A stretch of DNA of 64,000 nt from Dendrosporobacter quercicolus (GTDB lineage Bacteria > Bacillota > Negativicutes > DSM-1736 > Dendrosporobacteraceae), in assembly GCF_900104455.1 (NCBI RefSeq), contig NZ_FNHB01000001.1:1-64000 (forward strand), in the 5' to 3' direction. Made by a program: the position numbers and the translations under genes. Positions 60,018-64,000 of the stretch are shown here, piece by piece. Position 1 is the stretch's first letter. The number at the start of each line of letters is the position of its first letter. The notes below the pieces were generated by a model that was given only the letters and a program-made list of their open reading frames with translations, searched no databases and was not told where the DNA came from.

Positions 60018-60569
60018 ATGGAACGCGAATATTTCCGGCTGATACAAAGCAAGACCGCCTCCAATCCTATCGTCATCCAAGCCATTGACAGAGAACATTA
60101 TCCCTATAAAATGAACCAGAGCGCCTTTGCCGCGCTGGAGGACCTGATTGTCGCTTACTATCAGCCGGATATGGGGCTGGAAATCTGCGATATCCTGCAG
60201 TCGCCCTGCTTTATGATCGCCAACCGGTTCCGGGACCTGTTTGCGCTCCTGGAGCCGGAACTCCGGTTCAAGGGCATCCAGCTCTACCCGCTGGATTTTG
60301 ATGCCGCGGCCGGCCTCAAATCACCGGCGCCGCTATACTGGATTCCTGACATTGAACCAACCTGGTGCCTGCATCCGGCGGCCCGGATCTATGATACCGG
60401 CATAATTGAGGAACTTGTCGTCAAAGAAAACGCGGTCCGGCATAAACATATCCTGAAGGTAGCCGGGCTGGTCGAAGAAATCTGGCTCGTATCGCTGACG
60501 GCAGCCGAATGCATTTTGCGTCGCAGACCGCTGGCGGCGGGTCTGGAACGAGTGAAAGTGAGGGAATAA
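60018..60569 (+). CDS. Hypothetical protein, Imm11/DUF1629-like in look
   Basis: A 183-residue protein. Its internal pattern (LEICDILQSPCFMIANRFRD, LLEPELRFKGIQLYPLD, PAPLYWIPDIEPTWCLHPAA) recalls the Imm11/DUF1629 group, where a small protein accompanies toxins, but I am not certain. GGGGAGGAATAAAT leads into ATG 60018. A longer frame reaching 59916 would overlap the preceding gene by 100 nt and has no site. It sits just before the PAAR-like gene. Confidence 0.6.
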   Translation: MEREYFRLIQSKTASNPIVIQAIDREHYPYKMNQSAFAALEDLIVAYYQPDMGLEICDILQSPCFMIANRFRDLFALLEPELRFKGIQLYPLDFDAAAGLKSPAPLYWIPDIEPTWCLHPAARIYDTGIIEELVVKENAVRHKHILKVAGLVEEIWLVSLTAAECILRRRPLAAGLERVKVRE

Positions 60570-60571
60570 CA

Positions 60572-61000
60572 ATGTCGACAACCGCATCAGGGCCTGCCTA
60601 TACTCCCCGGGGGACCAAATGCAAATGCAGCAAGGGCAGCTCGCCCAATATCCTAAATCTGCCTGAAGATCATGGCGTGGCCTATACGCCGGGCATGGAG
60701 CCGTTGTTGAACGCCAACGATCACGTGCCGGGCCGGCACATTCTCAAATTCGGTTTTTGCGCGGCGATGCGCTTGCCCTGCGCGCCTGTGACGCCGCTGG
60801 CCTGGATCAACGTCAATAAGAAGCATATCCTTGAAGGAGCGCCGGCACTGACGGAACAAAGCAAGCTCACCTGCGTCAAAGGCGGCGTGATCTCCATTAT
60901 ACCGGTCAACGCCGGAAGCGCTCAAATCGGCGAACGCAACCAAGCTGACGGCGACAAAGTGGAGACCATCGCTTCCGCTGTGGAGGCGGTAAATCCGTAG
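60572..61000 (+). CDS. DUF4280 PAAR-like tip protein
   Basis: A 142-residue protein of the DUF4280 type: CKCSKGSSPNILNLPEDHGV, KFGFCAAMRLPCAPVTPLAW and KLTCVKGGVISIIPVNAG. The repeated cysteine-glycine strands form a PAAR-like cone that sharpens the VgrG spike and in Firmicutes often accompanies Rhs toxins. ATG 60572 is reached directly from GAGGGAATAAC. It starts two bases after the preceding stop. Confidence 0.88.
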   Translation: MSTTASGPAYTPRGTKCKCSKGSSPNILNLPEDHGVAYTPGMEPLLNANDHVPGRHILKFGFCAAMRLPCAPVTPLAWINVNKKHILEGAPALTEQSKLTCVKGGVISIIPVNAGSAQIGERNQADGDKVETIASAVEAVNP

Positions 61001-61039
61001 TGTTTTGGGCAGTCCAAACGAAAAGGAAGTGGAATTGCT

Positions 61040-61150
61040 ATGCCGGTGAAAAATAAAGGCAACATTAATAGTATAGGGATAAATAAAGAAACTGGTGTGG
61101 TTATATCAGCTATATCAGATCTTAATTGTAAAATGAATATGACCATTTGA
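61040..61150 (+). CDS. Small AT-rich frame (36 residues)
   Basis: MPVKNKGNINSIGINKETGV then a hydrophobic stretch, behind AAGGAAGTGG. Low-GC, unlike the flanking genes. Perhaps the start of a decayed immunity or toxin fragment. Confidence 0.3.
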   Translation: MPVKNKGNINSIGINKETGVVISAISDLNCKMNMTI

Positions 61151-61188
61151 TCATGCTTCAGAAATAAATACATATTTTCTTCAGTTAT

Positions 61189-61365
61189 TTGGATTTTCCT
61201 AGTATCGGACATAGGATTGTGGCTGGAATTGCAGATGGGATTGGGTATATTGTTTACCCTTTTATAGCGTTATTCTTAGTTGCAATGTCAACCGATTCTG
61301 GAAATATAGAATTTATCGATCAAGCTATCCAAATATTTGGTGATCTGTGGAACCTGTGCTTGTGA
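61189..61365 (+). pseudogene. Remnant of a low-GC membrane protein gene
   Basis: A 58-codon open frame to the TGA at 61363, with a hydrophobic core (GIGYIVYPFIALFLVAM) and an acidic tail. It has no ribosome site and no proper start. The AT-rich stretch 61001-61492 lies between two GC-rich effector genes, and this is probably what is left of an immunity gene from an earlier toxin module. From 61366 to 61480 nothing else is seen. Confidence 0.3.
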
Positions 61366-61492
61366 AAGCATGCTTGCCTAACGAATACAGCCAGGATATG
61401 GAAAAGCAGTGTCATTGGCAATTTTTAATAGAGAAAGGAAATGAGTACAGTAGAAAAAAGAAAAGTCAGGGTCAAAGAAAGGAGGAACTTCC

Positions 61493-64000
61493 ATGGCAAA
61501 ACAACTGCAGGAACTGGGGCGTCTGAAGGTGGAATTCGCCAAAAACTGCCTGCGAATTAAACATATCCATATCCTGGACGAAGCCAACGAACACGGTCAA
61601 ATGAAGCTGGAGCTTATCTGCAAAACCATGCTGAGTGTCACCGAAGCGCTCGAACTTGAAGACGCGCCGGTAAAAGTGACCGACGCCGACGGAGCAATCG
61701 TCTTCGCCGGCATCTGCCAAACCGTGAGTCTCGTGAACCAAGCCGGCTACAGCGAACTCGTGCTAAACGCCAAATCCATCAGCATGCGCGCCGACCGCCA
61801 AAAAATCAGCCGCACCTTCCAAAGCACAGTCAAGACCCTGAGCGAAGTCGCCAACAGCGTCATGGCCGCCTATGGCATCCGGGTGGAAGTCGCCGCCGAC
61901 ATTACCATCAGGCAAATGCTCTACCAGAACGCCGAAACCGACTGGCAGTTCCTGCGGCGGATCGCCAATCAACACGGCGCATACCTTTTCACAGACAGTA
62001 AATCAGAACTGATGCGGCTGGCAATCGGCGTCTATCCCCTTGCCAGCAAGGCGCTGGGGGAGGAAACGCGCAAAAAACCGGCCGACAGCGGCAAAGACAT
62101 CCTGAAATACATCAAAATCAAACAAAACTTCGATGAACAGGCTGAAGCCTGCGAATTTGAAACCGAAGAAAAAACCAGCTATGATCTGACCATCGGCGCA
62201 GGCTGCCGGATTGAAAGCGAGGGCGAACGCGTGCGCTGGAGCCAGCGCAGCGAAATCGTCACCGTTGGCGCAGCCGTGGAAAACCGCCTGACGCTCTCGC
62301 ACCCCGAGGGCTGCCGGCCGGACAGCCGGACAAGCGCCGGCGCGCTCAACCAGCACGACGCCATCAAAGGCAAAATCATCCGGGTGCAGGGAACGCACAT
62401 CAAAGTCCACTTCTACTGCGACCCCGAACAGGACGAAGCCAGCGCCATGTGGCTGCCATTTGAAAACACCATGAACAACTACTTTTACTCCATGCCTGAC
62501 GAAGGCGATGAAGTCTTTGTTTACTACGAAAACAACGGCAAAGCGGTCGCACTGGGCAGCCGGCGTTCCAACAGCGCCAGCCATCAGGACTACGTTGACC
62601 CGGCCAGCAAAATGCTCAACTCGACCAACAAAATGCTCAAAATGACCCCGGAAAGCTGCGAACTGGTAGCGGCGCGGGGAGCGTACGACCAGGGGGGCGG
62701 CAACCAGGCCCTCATCCACATGACCGACGCGGCCGGCATTGTCATTAGAAGCAGCCAGGACATCCATATCCAGGCGAACAAACGGCTCAAGCTGGTGGCG
62801 GCAAACAGCGCGATTGCCGAAAATGAATTTGTCCAAACAAAAGAAAAATACGATACCCGGCACAACCAGGGAGCGGCCGGCTATATGGCCGGCGGCGGCA
62901 GCAAGCCGCCCAATGCCGGTCAGGAAATCCTTAAGCAAATGGGGGCTGACATCGCCGCAAGCTTTCGCGAAGGCGTCCAGTCTGTGGCGGCGGAAATCCC
63001 GGCCACCGTCCAAAACGTTCAAACCGTCTTCGGCGGCGGGAGCAGCGCCCCGGCCGTGCCGTCTCCGGCGGATGAAGCGGCGGAACCCCAAAGACCGCCG
63101 GCGCAATCCCTGCTGCTTTACGGGCTGGAAAACTGCAGCCTGGGAATCGGCGCCAGCGAGCTCCGGCTCAGCGGCGGCGCCATTGCCATCAGCACGCCGG
63201 CTTACCGCCAGCTGGGCTACACCAAAAACCAGCACGCTACCGCAAGCGAGCCGTCACTGTTTGACGCCCTGCTCGACGGGGCCCAGATTCTGCTTGACAT
63301 AGCCGGCTGCATTCCGGTCTGCAACGTGCTTGCCAACGGTCTCAACGCCGCCATCTCCCTGGCGCGGGGCGACTATTTCGGCGCTACTTGCTCACTGGTC
63401 GGCTGCCTGGCCCCCGGCGCCAACGTAGCCGGCAAAGGCCTCAAACTGGCAGTAGCGGGCGCCCGGCTTGCCAACACAGCCGCCAAAACAGCCAAAGCCG
63501 CCAACACCATCCGGACCGTCGAGCGTCTGATCACCGGAGCACTGGCCTTTAACGCCCTAATGCGGAGCAAAGAGGGGATCGCCGCCCTGGGCCGAAAAAT
63601 TGAAGACGGCAGCTTCAGCTTCGACGACCCCGAAACGCTCAATCTGGCATTCGGCGTACTGCAGGACGGAGCGATCGTCGGATCGGGAGCGAGGCGGCTC
63701 CAAAAAGGCAGCAACAGCAAGGCTGCCGGCCGGAGCAGCGCGGCGGACAACAATGGCGGCAAAAAACACGGCCTTGATAAAGATACCCCGGCGCAGGGCC
63801 TCAAAGAAACCACGACCACCTGCACCGGCGATCCGGTCAACGTAGTGAACGGCTCCTTCAGCCTGCAAATGACCGACCTTGTTGTAACCGACCTGGGCGA
63901 AGACTTTGTCCTCACCAGAAGCTACGAATCCATGTACGAAAACAAGCGCCAGCACCTGGGCAGCCGCTGGCTGCTCAACCTCGGCAGCCGGCTGGAGCGG
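61493..64000 (+). CDS. VgrG-Rhs fusion effector, 3' end beyond the window
   Basis: At least 836 residues, still open at the edge. Residues about 1-230 are a gp27-like hub (RIKHIHILDEANEHGQMKLE, ETDWQFLRRIANQHGAYLF), about 285-390 a gp5-type OB domain (DAIKGKIIRVQGTHIKVHF, MPDEGDEVFVYYENNG), about 420-450 a short needle, then a Pro/Ala linker, a hydrophobic pre-toxin segment at about 600-660 (LLDIAGCIPVCNVLANGLNA), and from about 775 the DUF6531 start of an Rhs shell (TCTGDPVNVVNGSFSLQ, VLTRSYESMYE). The toxin tip and any immunity gene lie outside. AAAGGAGGAAC precedes ATG 61493. The fusion carries its own spike, so it is an evolved VgrG that delivers an Rhs cage. Confidence 0.92.
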   Translation, partial: MAKQLQELGRLKVEFAKNCLRIKHIHILDEANEHGQMKLELICKTMLSVTEALELEDAPVKVTDADGAIVFAGICQTVSLVNQAGYSELVLNAKSISMRADRQKISRTFQSTVKTLSEVANSVMAAYGIRVEVAADITIRQMLYQNAETDWQFLRRIANQHGAYLFTDSKSELMRLAIGVYPLASKALGEETRKKPADSGKDILKYIKIKQNFDEQAEACEFETEEKTSYDLTIGAGCRIESEGERVRWSQRSEIVTVGAAVENRLTLSHPEGCRPDSRTSAGALNQHDAIKGKIIRVQGTHIKVHFYCDPEQDEASAMWLPFENTMNNYFYSMPDEGDEVFVYYENNGKAVALGSRRSNSASHQDYVDPASKMLNSTNKMLKMTPESCELVAARGAYDQGGGNQALIHMTDAAGIVIRSSQDIHIQANKRLKLVAANSAIAENEFVQTKEKYDTRHNQGAAGYMAGGGSKPPNAGQEILKQMGADIAASFREGVQSVAAEIPATVQNVQTVFGGGSSAPAVPSPADEAAEPQRPPAQSLLLYGLENCSLGIGASELRLSGGAIAISTPAYRQLGYTKNQHATASEPSLFDALLDGAQILLDIAGCIPVCNVLANGLNAAISLARGDYFGATCSLVGCLAPGANVAGKGLKLAVAGARLANTAAKTAKAANTIRTVERLITGALAFNALMRSKEGIAALGRKIEDGSFSFDDPETLNLAFGVLQDGAIVGSGARRLQKGSNSKAAGRSSAADNNGGKKHGLDKDTPAQGLKETTTTCTGDPVNVVNGSFSLQMTDLVVTDLGEDFVLTRSYESMYENKRQHLGSRWLLNLGSRLER

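Noticed and set aside
62003-63235. A 410-residue frame on the minus strand
   Set aside because: It lies wholly inside the VgrG-Rhs gene, has no ribosome site and is the kind of long shadow frame that GC-rich third positions create. The same holds for the minus-strand frame at 53826-54992.
39172-64000. Prophage or tailocin
   Set aside because: No integrase, terminase, capsid, portal, tape measure, holin or endolysin is seen, and the FHA/PP2C/J-protein genes do not fit a phage.

Overview
The window reads as a chromosomal segment of a spore-forming, outer-membrane-bearing Firmicute (Negativicutes, most like Sporomusaceae). The pointers are a ytxC-thrS-infC-rpmI-rplT block, two T-box leaders, a YqzL peptide, YtxC (a sporulation-linked family), TTG and ATT start codons with strong Shine-Dalgarno sites, and a tandem pair of CobT homologues of the ArsA/ArsB kind known from Sporomusa ovata. 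The species is inferred; no rRNA is present.

Left part (1-17.3 kb): a secreted protein, glutamine synthetase behind an antitermination-type leader, thiol peroxidase, a frameshifted rubrerythrin-like gene with a glutaredoxin-like gene, an M20 amidohydrolase, and a cell-wall cluster (two 3D-domain proteins and an L,D-transpeptidase, one behind a c-di-AMP riboswitch). Two alpha/beta hydrolases, a small DMT transporter, an AT-rich Nudix gene, a coiled-coil gene remnant, several very small membrane peptides, an orphan TctC-type binding lipoprotein and a tRNA-Val follow. This stretch is rich in hairpins and small transcription units.

Middle part (17.3-38.7 kb): two tandem promoter-terminator units that may be small RNAs, then nrdD-nrdG behind twin NrdR boxes, an SGNH hydrolase, arsA-arsB and eutJ (cobamide-linked), then ytxC, T-box-thrS, L20 leader-infC-rpmI-rplT, a class II aldolase, a Trk/Ktr potassium system with an rRNA methyltransferase, and yqzL, T-box-pheS-pheT. 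All of this is ordinary core metabolism.

Right part (39.1-64 kb, running off the end): one long, compact, same-strand and visibly GC-richer locus that looks like a divergent contractile injection (type VI-like) apparatus. It has a single-chain sheath protein with TssB-like and TssC-like parts, three paralogous Hcp-like tube proteins, a VgrG/gp27-gp5 spike, a DUF4280 PAAR-like tip, a VgrG-Rhs fusion effector cut by the window edge, a DcrB/Eag-like chaperone candidate, a pentapeptide-repeat protein and several conserved-looking unknowns in the position of baseplate genes. Around these sits a phospho-signalling and chaperone set: a VWA membrane protein, a J-domain protein, two FHA proteins, a PP2C phosphatase, a degenerate PP2C-TM-TPR protein, an Hsp70-like ATPase and a Sel1-repeat protein. 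No ClpV, no TssJLM membrane complex and no Ser/Thr kinase are visible. This locus is the best candidate for an under-described system. A low-GC insert between the sheath gene and the second tube gene, and low-GC scraps before the Rhs gene, suggest cargo turnover.
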